A stretch of DNA of 64,000 bases from Halapricum salinum (lineage in GTDB: Archaea > Halobacteriota > Halobacteria > Halobacteriales > Haloarculaceae). The first letter of the stretch is position 1; the number at the start of each line of letters is the position of its first letter. Shown here piece by piece: positions 1 to 8,582 of this stretch. Position numbers and translations under genes: made by a program. Under the pieces are notes generated by a model. The model was given only the letters and a program-made list of their open reading frames with translations. It was not told the DNA's origin and made no database searches. The DNA is taken from positions 426,887-490,886 of the forward strand of contig NZ_CP031310.1 of NCBI RefSeq assembly GCF_004799665.1. The letters are read 5' to 3'.

Positions 1-768
1 CCGGCCCTGCAGGGTGTTCACGACTGTTTCGCGCGTCTGGCCCGTCACGCCAGCCTGGACGTCGCTGGCCTGGACGTCTACTCCGGCCGACTGGAGCGCG
101 CTCGCAAACTCGGACTTGCCGACGTCGCCGTCGTAGACCTCGACGACGCCATCGCGGGGCCGTACCTGCACGTCGATCTCGTCGACGCCCAGATCGTCGG
201 ACAGATTACTGGCGAGTTGGGGCTGGTCGCCGATATCGAGATCCGTGACGTGCAGCCCCGTGATGGGAGCACGGATGCGCGTCCCGCCGGAGAGATCCAG
301 TCCGTACTGGAGGTTCGTCAGTCCGCCATCCTGCTGGCGCTCGACCGAGAGTTCGACGCTCGAATTGTCGGTGCGAAGCGTCGCCTCCCCGGAGACGGCG
401 ATCGAGTTGTTCGTGGCGGTGATCGCCGAGGTGTTCTTCGGGCTGACGACCGAACCGCCGGTGACGTCGATCGTCCCGTTCGTGACGACCGCCGAGGTGT
501 CGGTCACGTTCGACACGTCACCGTCGATCTCGATCTCGGCGTCACTGGCGACGATCTCGTTCGTCGACTCGTTGGTCGTCTCCAGCGTGGTGTTCTCGAG
601 GAAGAACGTGCTCTCGCTGACGGAAACCGTGTTCTCGTCCTCGGAGAGGGTGACGAGTTCCGTCTGAACCGTCGTCCCGGTGCCGATCGGACCGAACAGC
701 GCGAACGTACTCGCCAGGACGATGACGACCAGCGCGGCGATCCGCCAGTTCTCGCGGATGGCTCCCAT
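1..768 (-). CDS. secD: Preprotein translocase subunit SecD (C-terminal part beyond window)
   Basis: SecD works with SecF at the Sec translocon to drive late protein export using the ion gradient. The visible N-terminal 256 residues begin with a membrane segment (about residues 9-26), followed by a Ser/Thr/Asn-rich extracytoplasmic stretch and the SecD hallmark YGLDLSGGTRIR near residue 180. The start ATG overlaps the secF stop by one base (TAATG), so the two are translationally coupled in the order secF-secD. The C-terminal membrane domain lies outside the window. The long open frames on the opposite strand here are shadows. Confidence 0.93.
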   Translation of the reverse strand, partial: MGAIRENWRIAALVVIVLASTFALFGPIGTGTTVQTELVTLSEDENTVSVSESTFFLENTTLETTNESTNEIVASDAEIEIDGDVSNVTDTSAVVTNGTIDVTGGSVVSPKNTSAITATNNSIAVSGEATLRTDNSSVELSVERQQDGGLTNLQYGLDLSGGTRIRAPITGLHVTDLDIGDQPQLASNLSDDLGVDEIDVQVRPRDGVVEVYDGDVGKSEFASALQSAGVDVQASDVQAGVTGQTRETVVNTLQGR

Positions 769-1661
769 TATCGAGCCACCCCCTCGAACTTGTACCAGCG
801 AAGCAGACTCAAGTTGAGCATGTAGGTGTTCATCAGGTCAGCGGCCAGCCCGAGCACCAGGATCAATCCGATGTCGGGCAGCAGGTCGATCGCGAAAAAG
901 AGCGCGACGAGCGTCATCGTGATCATCGCGACGATCGACGTGAGCGTCATCGTCACACCGGTCTGCATCGCCCGGTAGGTCGACTCGTAGAAACTCCCTC
1001 GGCGTCGCAGGATGTGGTTGTTGAGCAGGATGTCCGAGTCGACGGAGTACCCGATCAACATCAGCAGCGCTGCGACCGTCCCGAGGGTCATCTTGATCTC
1101 GATCAGCCCAGTCAGCGCCAGGAGATTGACGACCCCGATCGGGATCATGATGTCCGAGAACGCCGAGATGACGACCGCGATCGACGGCACGAACGATCGG
1201 AAGAGCACGAAGATGAGCGCGCTCATCCCGACGAACGCGACCGCGAGGCCGAACAGCGCGTTCTGGGTGTTCGTACTGCCGAACGCGGGCGAGCGCGTCG
1301 TCTCGGACTGAATGTCGAACCCGGCCGACCCGGCGGCGTCCCGGATCGCCTGGAGCTCCCCGGAGTTCTGCGTCAGGAACGTGACGATGTAATCGCCAGT
1401 CCCGGTCTGTCGAATTGATTCGATCTCCACGTCGACTCCCTGACCGAACGCCTCCTGGACGGCTGTCCGGCTGGAGGCGTCCGCGAGTCGTATTTCGGTG
1501 CCGCCGGTGAAATCGAACCCGAGCGGCGCGGGCGTCCCGTTGAGGAATAGGTAAACACTGATCAGCAGCAACGAAACCCCCAGGACTATCAGGGGGGGTA
1601 TCGCGAGCTGACGATTTGAGTACCGGTCGTAATCGATCTCCGGTACCTCGAACTCGACCAT
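768..1661 (-). CDS. secF: Preprotein translocase subunit SecF
   Basis: A 297-residue SecF, the partner of SecD in the export accessory complex. An N-terminal transmembrane helix (about 20-40) is followed by the conserved GFDFTGGTEIRL loop near residue 50, then an external domain and five more predicted helices ending in a short cytoplasmic tail. Length matches archaeal SecF. The start ATG at 1661 has a TATA-like AAAACTTATTC about 27 nt upstream, suggesting a leaderless message. It is the first gene of the secF-secD operon. Confidence 0.96.
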   Translation of the reverse strand: MVEFEVPEIDYDRYSNRQLAIPPLIVLGVSLLLISVYLFLNGTPAPLGFDFTGGTEIRLADASSRTAVQEAFGQGVDVEIESIRQTGTGDYIVTFLTQNSGELQAIRDAAGSAGFDIQSETTRSPAFGSTNTQNALFGLAVAFVGMSALIFVLFRSFVPSIAVVISAFSDIMIPIGVVNLLALTGLIEIKMTLGTVAALLMLIGYSVDSDILLNNHILRRRGSFYESTYRAMQTGVTMTLTSIVAMITMTLVALFFAIDLLPDIGLILVLGLAADLMNTYMLNLSLLRWYKFEGVAR

Positions 1662-1770
1662 GGGCGTGGGTGTGAGACGCCCGTGAATAAGTTTTCCTAA
1701 GTCAGTCTCCCGACCGCACGCCCCGAGAGCCCGGCGTGAGCGCTTTCACCGTCGAGGACCTACGATCGGT

Positions 1771-2085
1771 ATGACCCGGCCAGCGACCCGGCTCGTCTGC
1801 TCGTATCCCGCGGATCTGAGTGACTGGGGCCGTCACCACGTCGAGTCGTCGTCGTTCCGAGCCTACCTGCGGAAGGCCCACGATACCGCGACCGAGGGCG
1901 ATATCTGGCCGGAGTTCGTCGGCGTCGGTTGCTGTGGCGACTCTCTGGACGTCCCGATCACGGTCGAGCGCGTCGAGGGTGGCGACCGGCTCGGCCCCGA
2001 GACGGCCATCGAGTTCACAGTCAGGGAGGCCTGCGGTCTGGACGGTGGCTGGCGCGTCCAGAGTGCGGGCGGGCCGCGGGCCTGA
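1771..2085 (+). CDS. Small conserved haloarchaeal protein (DUF7968-like)
   Basis: A 104-residue acidic cytosolic protein without membrane segment or signal. It has a VGCCGDSLDVPI stretch near residue 50 and a second Cys (REACG) near residue 87, so a metal- or redox-related role is possible but unproven. I recall similar short proteins throughout haloarchaea, probably the DUF7968 group; the family number is from memory. It stands alone between divergent secF and the convergent gene that ends at 2089. Confidence 0.7.
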   Translation: MTRPATRLVCSYPADLSDWGRHHVESSSFRAYLRKAHDTATEGDIWPEFVGVGCCGDSLDVPITVERVEGGDRLGPETAIEFTVREACGLDGGWRVQSAGGPRA

Positions 2086-2088
2086 TCG

Positions 2089-2562
2089 CTAGTTCGGCAG
2101 GTAGCGAACGCTCAACACGCTGCCTTCGGCACGGATCTCGACGCGGTCGACGCCGAGCCGGGCGGCCCGGGCCACGGTCTGGGGATCGTCCAGCACGTCC
2201 CCGACGGCCTGGTCGGTCCGGTCGTCCGGGATGGTCAGGACGTGGATCTCGCCCTCGCCAGCGCGGGGCTCGCGGGTCAACTCCCCCACCGATTGGTCGG
2301 CCGCGATCTCTCGCTCCTGTTTGGTCGGTGACTCCGAACTCCGCTCGACGGGGATCGTCCGCCGGTCGTCGAGTTCCTCGATCGTGTAGGCGACGGTCAT
2401 CGGCGGTTCTGCGACGAGTGTCCCGACGACGACCTCGCCCTGTTCGAGCGGCGGGTCGGGCTGTTCTGCGAGCGTGTGGACCTGGCCGTCGGCGACGTCG
2501 GTGAGGATCGCCGAGTCGGCGTCGGCCTCGGTGACGAAAAAAGTCCCATCGGTGCGTTCCAT
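2089..2562 (-). CDS. Conserved haloarchaeal protein (DUF5812-like)
   Basis: A 157-residue soluble, very acidic protein starting MERTDGTFFVTEAD. The N-terminal half looks like a small beta domain (lines such as GQVHTLAEQPD, EQGEVVVGTLV, MTVAYTIEEL). The C-terminal half carries a short alpha/beta region ending VEIRAEGSVLSVRYLPN. This resembles the DUF5812 family of haloarchaea as I remember it; no function is known. It is convergent with the preceding gene, with only 3 nt between stop codons. Confidence 0.72.
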   Translation of the reverse strand: MERTDGTFFVTEADADSAILTDVADGQVHTLAEQPDPPLEQGEVVVGTLVAEPPMTVAYTIEELDDRRTIPVERSSESPTKQEREIAADQSVGELTREPRAGEGEIHVLTIPDDRTDQAVGDVLDDPQTVARAARLGVDRVEIRAEGSVLSVRYLPN

Positions 2563-2632
2563 ACTCCCGGATTGTCGAGTCTCGTTGTTGGCCCTTTCGG
2601 GTGCGATCCCACCATGAGACGCCGTCGCAGGA

Positions 2633-3202
2633 TCAGCCCAGCCAGCGGTGGACGAGATAGATGAGCGTCGCCGCTAGCAGTGGCAGAATCAGTCCGGAGG
2701 TTGCCGGCAGGTCATAGAGAAATTCGATCGCTGGTGCGGCCACGTCGTAATTACTCGCCGACCTCCGCGAGCCCGGCGGCATCGAAATCACGGCCATGGC
2801 GTACAGCGACAGGAAGAAAACGTAGCCACTGGCAGCCATCGCGCGGTCGTACCGCAGATCGGCCGTTCCGTAGCGGTGGTGGCGCGCGACGAAGAGAACG
2901 GGCGCCATGAGCGGTGCGATCACGAACAGTGCGACGACGATGTAGAAGCTGCGGGAGAAAGTGAACACCCCTGCCTGGGCACCGAAGGAGCCGCCGATCA
3001 AGTATATCAGTGCAAGTAGGAACAGGAGCGCGAGGACCACCGTCGCCAGTCCGCCGAGAACGACGTACGAGCGGAGCAGGCGGGACTCGCTCTCGCGATA
3101 GGCGTATGGAAAGGTGCCGAGGACGCCGCCGTAGGTACGCTCGTCGGTACTATCGCCCGAATCCGACTCACTCGTTCCATCGGCGAGGCCGGCGTCTGTC
3201 AT
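2633..3202 (-). CDS. Four-helix membrane protein of unknown function
   Basis: An integral membrane protein of 189 residues with an acidic cytoplasmic N-terminus and about four hydrophobic helices (roughly 45-70, 82-105, 120-140 and 165-185). I place the start at the ATG at 3202 rather than the in-frame ATG at 3223, because a TATA-like TTTAATT (3226-3232) lies 27 nt before 3202 and overlaps the longer start. No enzymatic motif is visible. It is divergent from the CPBP protease gene at 3291. Confidence 0.75.
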   Translation of the reverse strand: MTDAGLADGTSESDSGDSTDERTYGGVLGTFPYAYRESESRLLRSYVVLGGLATVVLALLFLLALIYLIGGSFGAQAGVFTFSRSFYIVVALFVIAPLMAPVLFVARHHRYGTADLRYDRAMAASGYVFFLSLYAMAVISMPPGSRRSASNYDVAAPAIEFLYDLPATSGLILPLLAATLIYLVHRWLG

Positions 3203-3290
3203 CGCTTGTCCTTCGGCCGACACCGAATTAAACGGCGTGGTTGCGCGACGAAACGTAGCTCATAACAACGATTCGAACCCGAGAGGAGAT

Positions 3291-4076
3291 ATGGACGCGG
3301 CCACGGTGGACGACGGGGCAGATCCGATCGAGCGCCTCCGGGTGTTCAGTGAACTACTACTCGTGGCGTTGTCCGGGCTCCTCCTGGGATCGCTCCTGTA
3401 CAGTTTGCTCGTCTCGATCGCCGCCGATCTCGGTCTCGTCGGACTGACAGCCGAGGGCCAGGTCGACACCACGCTCACCCTCCAGTTCACGGCCGTCATC
3501 GTGTTCTCCGGGATCGGGCTCCTGCTCACGACGCTCGGATACCTGCACTTCTCGGGGAAAGACGGCACGTTCATCGACCTCGACACGCCCGAGCTCCGTG
3601 ACATCGGCTACATTCTCGCGGGGACGGTCGGGCTGTTCGTCCTGCTGACGACGATCAGTGTCGTCTACCAGCAACTGGGCATCCCATCCGCACCCAGCGG
3701 GATCGAACAGCGCGTCAGAGACGCCGGCGAGACGGACGCGCTGCTCACGCTCGCACCGCTGTCGATACTCATCATCGGTCCGGGTGAAGAACTCGTCTAC
3801 CGAAACATCATCCAGAAACGACTCTACGACCTGTTTCCGCGACTGCAGTCGATCCTTCTCGCGAGCGTCATCTTCGCCGCCGTTCACCTGCTGCAGTATC
3901 AGAGCGCCGACCCGCTACAGACTGCGAGTTCGCTGTTCGTCGTGTTCGTCCTCGCGCTCGTGCTGGGGGGCCTCTACGAACGGACTGGCAAACTGATCGT
4001 CCCCGCCGTCGTCCACGGGTTGTTCAACGCGATCCAGTTTCTCCTGTTGTACGCGGAGATCGCCTACAATCTCTAG
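3291..4076 (+). CDS. CPBP-family intramembrane metalloprotease
   Basis: A polytopic membrane protein of 261 residues with the CPBP (CAAX protease and bacteriocin-processing) signatures. Motif 1 is GEELVYRNIIQKRL with the Glu-Glu-x3-Arg core, motif 2 is the His in FAAVHLLQY, and motif 3 is HGLFNAIQF with His and Asn. These residues form the intramembrane metal/catalytic site in this family. The ATG at 3291 follows GAGAGGAGAT, a good Shine-Dalgarno, and is preferred over a longer in-frame start at 3237. The substrate cannot be inferred from context. Confidence 0.85.
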   Translation: MDAATVDDGADPIERLRVFSELLLVALSGLLLGSLLYSLLVSIAADLGLVGLTAEGQVDTTLTLQFTAVIVFSGIGLLLTTLGYLHFSGKDGTFIDLDTPELRDIGYILAGTVGLFVLLTTISVVYQQLGIPSAPSGIEQRVRDAGETDALLTLAPLSILIIGPGEELVYRNIIQKRLYDLFPRLQSILLASVIFAAVHLLQYQSADPLQTASSLFVVFVLALVLGGLYERTGKLIVPAVVHGLFNAIQFLLLYAEIAYNL

Positions 4077-4127
4077 ACGCCCGATGTCTGACGGGGTTTT
4101 ATGCTGTGGTATTGACTACCAACCACT

Positions 4128-4283
4128 ATGCCAACCCGGTACACGGTCGTCTGTGACGACGATCTGTCGCGGGAGATCCAGCGCCTGGCACACGAGAACG
4201 GCCTGACCGAGGAGGAAGTCCTCCATCAGTTGCTCGACCTCGGGCTGGACGCGCTGGAAGCCGAACGTGCGGAGTCGCCCTAG
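4128..4283 (+). CDS. 51-residue CopG/RHH-like small protein
   Basis: A small leaderless gene: TATA-like GGTTTTATGC (about 4096-4103) sits 28 nt before the ATG. The product starts MPTRYTVVCDDDLSREIQRL and continues with two amphipathic helices (HENGLTEEEVLHQLLDLGLDALE). This beta-helix-helix layout is typical of ribbon-helix-helix DNA-binding proteins. Its stop overlaps the nob1 stop in a shared CTAG, so the two genes are tail-to-tail. Assignment as a DNA-binding protein is inferred from layout only. Confidence 0.65.
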   Translation: MPTRYTVVCDDDLSREIQRLAHENGLTEEEVLHQLLDLGLDALEAERAESP

Positions 4284-4738
4284 GCTGGATTCTTCCGGGA
4301 GAGGGCGCTCCCGCAGATCGGACAGCGGTCGTGATTCTCGTCGAACTCCCGGCCGCAGCCCTGACACTGAAAACGCCACTCGCGCTGTTCGTCGATGCCC
4401 TCCTGGGCGATCACGTCGACGTCGACGTCCAGTTTCTCGGCGACGTTCTGCATCGCGTAGTCGTCGGTGACGAGCGTCCCGTCGAGTTCGAACGTCGCGG
4501 CGATCAGGCGGATGTCCGTCCGGGACAGTTCCGCGAGGTCGCCGGTCTCGCGAGCGGCGCGTTCGATTTGCTCGACGGTCTCGGTGTCAGGGATGTGCAG
4601 ATGCATACCCGAGCCTTCGAGCGCGTCGAAGCGATAAGCGCTCTCGTCTTCGAGTTCCTCGCGGACGAGCGGGATACTTGCTATCTTGGCGTCTGTGTGA
4701 TACTCGTTGATGAACGCCGAGGAATCGAGAACGTACAT
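4280..4738 (-). CDS. nob1: NOB1-type rRNA maturation endonuclease (PIN + zinc ribbon)
   Basis: A 152-residue protein with an N-terminal PIN nuclease domain (MYVLDSSAFINEY with Asp5, then TDIRLIAATFEL and LVTDDYAMQNVA) and a C-terminal zinc ribbon (CQGCGREF then CPICGSAL). This is the archaeal NOB1 arrangement; NOB1 cleaves the 3' end of pre-16S rRNA. It abuts the PRC-barrel gene with no gap, so the two are co-transcribed. PRC-barrel proteins are associated with ribosome maturation in archaea, which fits the pairing. Confidence 0.92.
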   Translation of the reverse strand: MYVLDSSAFINEYHTDAKIASIPLVREELEDESAYRFDALEGSGMHLHIPDTETVEQIERAARETGDLAELSRTDIRLIAATFELDGTLVTDDYAMQNVAEKLDVDVDVIAQEGIDEQREWRFQCQGCGREFDENHDRCPICGSALSRKNPA

Positions 4739-4978
4739 TTAGCGGTCGATGATCATGTGGTCTTTGACGGCCTGGACGCGATTGACCGGGACCAGAATGC
4801 GGCCCTGGTCGTCGTAATCGAACTCGACGTCCGTGACGTGTTCGTCCGGTTCGACGACGAGGTTGACGAGTCGCCCCGAGTCGATGTCCATCGTGATGTT
4901 GTACAGCATTCCGAGTTCGGCTCCGTCCGTCCCCATGACGGCCTTGCCGGAGAGGTTCTCGGCGAGTATCTCGGCCAT
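4739..4978 (-). CDS. PRC-barrel domain protein
   Basis: A 79-residue single-domain PRC-barrel protein, with the conserved pattern LSGKAVMGTDGAELGMLYNI followed by beta strands ending KDHMIIDR. The PRC barrel is an RNA/protein-binding fold shared with RimM. A TATA box CATTTAAATA (5001-5010) lies 27 nt upstream, giving a leaderless start at 4978. The gene is immediately followed by nob1, so a joint role in small-subunit maturation is likely, although this is inference from linkage. Confidence 0.88.
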   Translation of the reverse strand: MAEILAENLSGKAVMGTDGAELGMLYNITMDIDSGRLVNLVVEPDEHVTDVEFDYDDQGRILVPVNRVQAVKDHMIIDR

Positions 4979-5146
4979 GTGGAGGTTTACCGAGCGCCGT
5001 TATTTAAATGACACGGGGTACGTCAGACGCGTGTCGGCTGGGCCAGCACTCCCGAGACAGACGAATTAGCCCGGGCGGACGGCATACGATACCCTTAACT
5101 GCCGCACTCGATTTCCTTGAAATACGAATTTTCGAGGGTGGAACCC

Positions 5147-6964
5147 ATGTCTGACTCACAACCCGACCCCGACGCACAATCCCAGCCGACCGGACAGTTA
5201 CGCACACCGATCGTCGCCGTACTCGGCCACGTCGACCACGGCAAGACCACACTTCTAGACACGATTCGCGGCTCCGCCGTCACCGAGGGCGAAGCCGGCG
5301 CGATCACCCAGCACATCGGCTCGACGGCCGTGCCGCTCTCGGTAATCTCAGACATCGCGGGCAAGCTCGTCGATCCCGACGACTTCGACCTCCCGGGTCT
5401 GCTCTTCATCGACACGCCCGGCCACCACAGCTTCTCGACGTTGCGCTCGCGTGGCGGGGCGCTGGCGGACATCGCCATCCTCGTCGTGGACGTCAACGAC
5501 GGCTTCCAGCCCCAGACCCTGGAAGCGCTTGACATCCTCAAACGGACCCAGACGCCCTTCGTCGTCGCCGCGAACAAAGCCGACACCGTTCCCGGCTGGA
5601 ACCCCGGTGACACCGAGCCGATCCAGCAGGCCATCGAGCGCCAGAACGACCGCGTCGAGTCCGATTTGAACGAGAAGCTCTACGAGATCATCGGCAAGCT
5701 CAGCGACAACGGATTCTCAGCTGATATGTACTGGCGCGTCCAGAACTTCCAGAACAACATCGGCGTCGTCCCCCTCTCGGCGATGACCGGCGAGGGAATC
5801 CCGGACCTTCTGACCGTGTTGATGGGGCTCTCCCAGCGCTTCCTCAAAGCGGAGATGTCGATCGACGTCGGTGGTCCCGGCGCTGGCACAGTGCTGGAGG
5901 TCACCGAAGAGCGCGGATTCGGCACGACGCTCGACGCCATCATCTACGACGGGACGATCCGCGAGGACGACCAGATCGTCGTCGGTGGCGTCAACGAGCC
6001 GATCGTCACCGAGGTTCGCGCCCTCCTGAAACCCAAGCCGCTCTCGGAAATTCGCACCGAGAAGGAGTTCGAGACGGTCGAGGAGATCGCCGCGGCGGAC
6101 GGCGTGAAGATCGCCGCGCCGGATCTGGACGACGCGATGGCCGGCGCGCCCATCCGCGTGGTCCGTGACCAGGATCTAGACGACGTCATCGCAGACGTCC
6201 GAAAAGAACTCGCCGAGATCGAAGTCCAGACTGAAGAGGAAGGCGTCACCGTGAAAGCCGACACGCTGGGCTCGCTCGAAGCGATCTCGGGCACGCTCGA
6301 AGACGAAGAGATCCCGATCATGCACGCCGAGGTCGGCGACGTCGCGCCGCGAGACGTTCGGATGGCCGCGACCGCCGACGACCCCAAACATCAGGCGATC
6401 CTGGCCTTCGGCGTGGACATCCTCGACGACGCGCGCCGCCTGGCCGAGCAGGAGGACGTCGACATCTTCGAGGACGACGTCATCTACCAGCTCGTCGAAG
6501 ACTACGACGAACACGTTACCGCCATCGAGACGGCCCAGCAGGACCAGATCCTCGAAAACATCACTCGCCCGGCGCGCTTCGAAATCCTGCCCGACCACAC
6601 CTTCCGCCAGTCCGACCCAGCGGTCGTCGGCGTCGAAGTGCTCGGCGGGAAACTCCGCCGGAACGTCAACGTCGGCCGCTTCGAGAACGGCGAGTTCGAG
6701 CGCGTCGGCCACCTCAAGACGATCCAGGACGAGGGCGAGGACGTCGACGAGTCGACCCGGGGCGACCGCGTCGCCGTCTCGATCGAGGGCCCCACCGTGG
6801 GCCGCCAGATCAAGGAAGGCGAGACGCTGTGGGTCGAGATTCCCGAAAAGCACGCCAAGATCCTCGAACAGGAGTTGAAAGAGGATATTACTGGTGGCGA
6901 GCGCGAGGTCCTCAAGCAGTACCTCGACACGCACCGCAAGCGCGACCCCTTCTGGGGCAAGTAG
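5147..6964 (+). CDS. infB: Translation initiation factor aIF5B (IF-2)
   Basis: A GTPase of 605 residues that promotes initiator-tRNA binding and ribosomal subunit joining. Visible motifs: G1 GHVDHGKT at about residue 27, switch [10 protein letters not shown] near 89, and G4 NKAD near 143. Domains II-IV follow, ending in the archaeal C-terminal helix region (KRDPFWGK). The ATG at 5147 follows GAGGGTGG and is preferred over a TTG at 5117. No partner gene is in the same operon. Confidence 0.97.
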   Translation: MSDSQPDPDAQSQPTGQLRTPIVAVLGHVDHGKTTLLDTIRGSAVTEGEAGAITQHIGSTAVPLSVISDIAGKLVDPDDFDLPGLLFIDTPGHHSFSTLRSRGGALADIAILVVDVNDGFQPQTLEALDILKRTQTPFVVAANKADTVPGWNPGDTEPIQQAIERQNDRVESDLNEKLYEIIGKLSDNGFSADMYWRVQNFQNNIGVVPLSAMTGEGIPDLLTVLMGLSQRFLKAEMSIDVGGPGAGTVLEVTEERGFGTTLDAIIYDGTIREDDQIVVGGVNEPIVTEVRALLKPKPLSEIRTEKEFETVEEIAAADGVKIAAPDLDDAMAGAPIRVVRDQDLDDVIADVRKELAEIEVQTEEEGVTVKADTLGSLEAISGTLEDEEIPIMHAEVGDVAPRDVRMAATADDPKHQAILAFGVDILDDARRLAEQEDVDIFEDDVIYQLVEDYDEHVTAIETAQQDQILENITRPARFEILPDHTFRQSDPAVVGVEVLGGKLRRNVNVGRFENGEFERVGHLKTIQDEGEDVDESTRGDRVAVSIEGPTVGRQIKEGETLWVEIPEKHAKILEQELKEDITGGEREVLKQYLDTHRKRDPFWGK

Positions 6965-6988
6965 GCGATCGCGGTCCGCAACTCCTTC

Positions 6989-7070
6989 CTCACAACCGCT
7001 GAACGCCGACGGAGTACGCCGGATTCGAACTCCAGCGGCGTTCGAACGCCGTCGCAAAGGAGAAGTCGAC
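6989..7070 (-). pseudogene. Relic copy of the methyltransferase C-terminus
   Basis: Read on the minus strand, this stretch encodes VDFSFATAFERRWSSNPAYS then VGVQRL and a TGA stop. It aligns without gaps to the last 26 codons of the methyltransferase gene ending at 7860, which read VEFAFETSFERRWSSNPAYF then VGVRRV. About 12 of 81 bases differ. No upstream portion of the gene is present: the homology ends near 7070, where the vapBC region begins. It is a duplicated or displaced gene end that no longer belongs to a complete reading frame. Confidence 0.85.
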
Positions 7071-7096
7071 CGCGTTGAGTGGCCCGTACATCTAAG

Positions 7097-7115
7097 GTAA
7101 TACAGGAGGTATTAC
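7097..7115. promoter_or_regulatory. Inverted repeat enclosing the vapB ribosome-binding site
   Basis: GTAATAC-AGGAG-GTATTAC is a perfect 7-bp inverted repeat ending 4 nt before the antitoxin ATG at 7120, and the Shine-Dalgarno GGAGG spans the spacer. As DNA it looks like an operator for a dimeric AbrB-type repressor. As RNA it would present the ribosome-binding site in a hairpin loop. Confidence 0.7.
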
Positions 7116-7119
7116 AGGT

Positions 7120-7380
7120 ATGAACAAGTCCACGCGCGTTACCGAAAAAGGGCAAGCGACGATTCCGAAAGAGCTCCGCGAGAAGTACGACTTAGAGCCC
7201 GGTGACGAGGTTATCTGGATGGACACTGACGAGGGAATCGTCGTCAAGAAGCGTACTCGTACCAGGGGGCGCGGAATGTTAGTTCCAGACGATACGTCCG
7301 AGGAGAAACGCGAGGAGATCGCCGAAGAGTTGGAGCAGCGCATTCGCGACCGCCGCGACCGCAACTACGAGGAACGCTGA
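7120..7380 (+). CDS. vapB: AbrB/SpoVT-family VapB-type antitoxin
   Basis: An 86-residue protein with an N-terminal swapped-hairpin AbrB DNA-binding domain (TRVTEKGQATIPKELREKY, LEPGDEVIWMDTDEGIVVKK). Its charged helical tail is rich in Arg and Glu, typical of the toxin-wrapping region of VapB antitoxins. The strong Shine-Dalgarno GGAGG lies inside an inverted repeat that probably serves autoregulation. One base separates its stop from the PIN-domain gene, so the pair is an operon. Confidence 0.88.
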   Translation: MNKSTRVTEKGQATIPKELREKYDLEPGDEVIWMDTDEGIVVKKRTRTRGRGMLVPDDTSEEKREEIAEELEQRIRDRRDRNYEER

Positions 7381-7381
7381 G

Positions 7382-7789
7382 ATGGCGACGTACACTGCTG
7401 ATGCCGTCTCACTGTTGGTCTATCTCGTCGATTCGCTCCCGGAGCGGGCGGACCGAGTGTTCGCCGAAGCCGAAGCCGGGGAAACAGTCATCCAGGTACC
7501 CAGCACAGCCCTCGCTGAGGTTCTGTATTCGGTTTCTCGCGACAAGGATGTCCGTGGTGTCACTCTCACCGGAACGCCAGAGAACACTCGCCAGGCACTG
7601 GTCGGAAACGGCCCTGTTTCGGTCGCGCCAGTCGATGACGCCGACCTCGCCGAGTACGCACAGGTGGTCGATGACTTCAGTATCCACGACGGCCTGATCG
7701 TTGCCAGCCACCGAGCGCGAGACACGGACGCAATCATTACGACTGACAGCACTATCACCGACGCCGGCTACGAAACACTCTGGAAGTGA
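7382..7789 (+). CDS. vapC: PIN-domain VapC-type toxin
   Basis: A 135-residue PIN-domain protein; VapC toxins are Mg-dependent ribonucleases that cut tRNA or rRNA. The acidic active-site series is visible: Asp7 (TADAVSLLVYL), Glu in STALAEVLYS, Asp in SIHDGLIVASH and Asp in AIITTDSTI. It follows the AbrB-type antitoxin by one base. The module sits between a relic of a methyltransferase tail and the intact methyltransferase gene, suggesting it arrived by recombination there. Confidence 0.88.
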   Translation: MATYTADAVSLLVYLVDSLPERADRVFAEAEAGETVIQVPSTALAEVLYSVSRDKDVRGVTLTGTPENTRQALVGNGPVSVAPVDDADLAEYAQVVDDFSIHDGLIVASHRARDTDAIITTDSTITDAGYETLWK

Positions 7790-7859
7790 AGTGGTCGGTC
7801 CCACATCGTGGCCGCTATCGGTCTGTTTCTGATCGATCGCAACACCTGCAGCCACGTTC

Positions 7860-8474
7860 TCACACCCGCCGGACGCCGACGAAGTACGCCGGATTCGAAC
7901 TCCAGCGGCGCTCGAAGCTCGTCTCGAAGGCGAACTCGACCTCCCAGCCGTCGACCTCGCGGAACCGCCGACGAATCTCCCCAGGGGTGATCCCGTAGAC
8001 GTCAGACTCGCTGCGCCGGGCGTCACCGAGGACACAGTACAGTCCGCCCTGCGGAACGACCGCACCGAGTCCATCGACGAAGCGGTCGCGCTCGCGCTCG
8101 CCGAGAATGTGCAACATCGCCGAGTCGACGACGGTGCGAAAGGAGAGGCCCGCCGCGGCGAGTCGGTCGAGCGCGAGCGCGTCCCAGACGAGGAACTCCG
8201 CGTCGATCCGCCGCCAGCGCGCTTTCTCCCTGGCCTGCGTGATCGCCAGTTCCGAGAGATCGATTCCCAGCACGCGGTGGTCGTACCGGGCCAGAAACAT
8301 CGCGAGTTCGCCCGTGCCACAGCCGACGTCGAGCACGGGACTCTCGACCAGTCCCGCGTCGAGCAGCTGGACGAACGCTCGCTGTGGCCGACCGATGTCC
8401 CAGTTCGGGACGCCCGCATAGGCCGCGTCGTAGACGTGTCGCATGGGTCGTTCCCGGAACGACACTCCACTCAT
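7860..8474 (-). CDS. Class I SAM-dependent methyltransferase
   Basis: A soluble methyltransferase with a Rossmann fold: motif I VLDVGCGTGELAMFL, the acidic loop VLGIDLSELAI, and motif II/III DALALDRL then RTVVDSAMLHIL. The substrate is unknown. The start is uncertain: I choose ATG at 8474 (204 residues, beginning MSGVSFRERPMRHVYD), since an earlier in-frame ATG at 8573 would run through the AT-rich shared promoter; ATG at 8444 is also possible. The last 26 codons are duplicated as a relic at 6989-7070. Confidence 0.87.
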   Translation of the reverse strand: MSGVSFRERPMRHVYDAAYAGVPNWDIGRPQRAFVQLLDAGLVESPVLDVGCGTGELAMFLARYDHRVLGIDLSELAITQAREKARWRRIDAEFLVWDALALDRLAAAGLSFRTVVDSAMLHILGERERDRFVDGLGAVVPQGGLYCVLGDARRSESDVYGITPGEIRRRFREVDGWEVEFAFETSFERRWSSNPAYFVGVRRV

Positions 8475-8544
8475 CGATCGCTCGGTCCCATGGACTGCTC
8501 TTCCGGCCGTGTCCACGTAGGCATTCCCCACACAGTTGACCGAG

Positions 8545-8566
8545 TAATAATATTTAATTATCGGGC
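8545..8566. promoter_or_regulatory. AT-rich bidirectional promoter region
   Basis: The stretch GTAATAATATTTAATTATCG stands out from the GC-rich background between the divergent methyltransferase gene and the small membrane protein gene. It contains TATA-like elements for both directions; the plus-strand start lies about 28 nt downstream. Confidence 0.6.
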
Positions 8567-8582
8567 GACACACGCTCCATCC

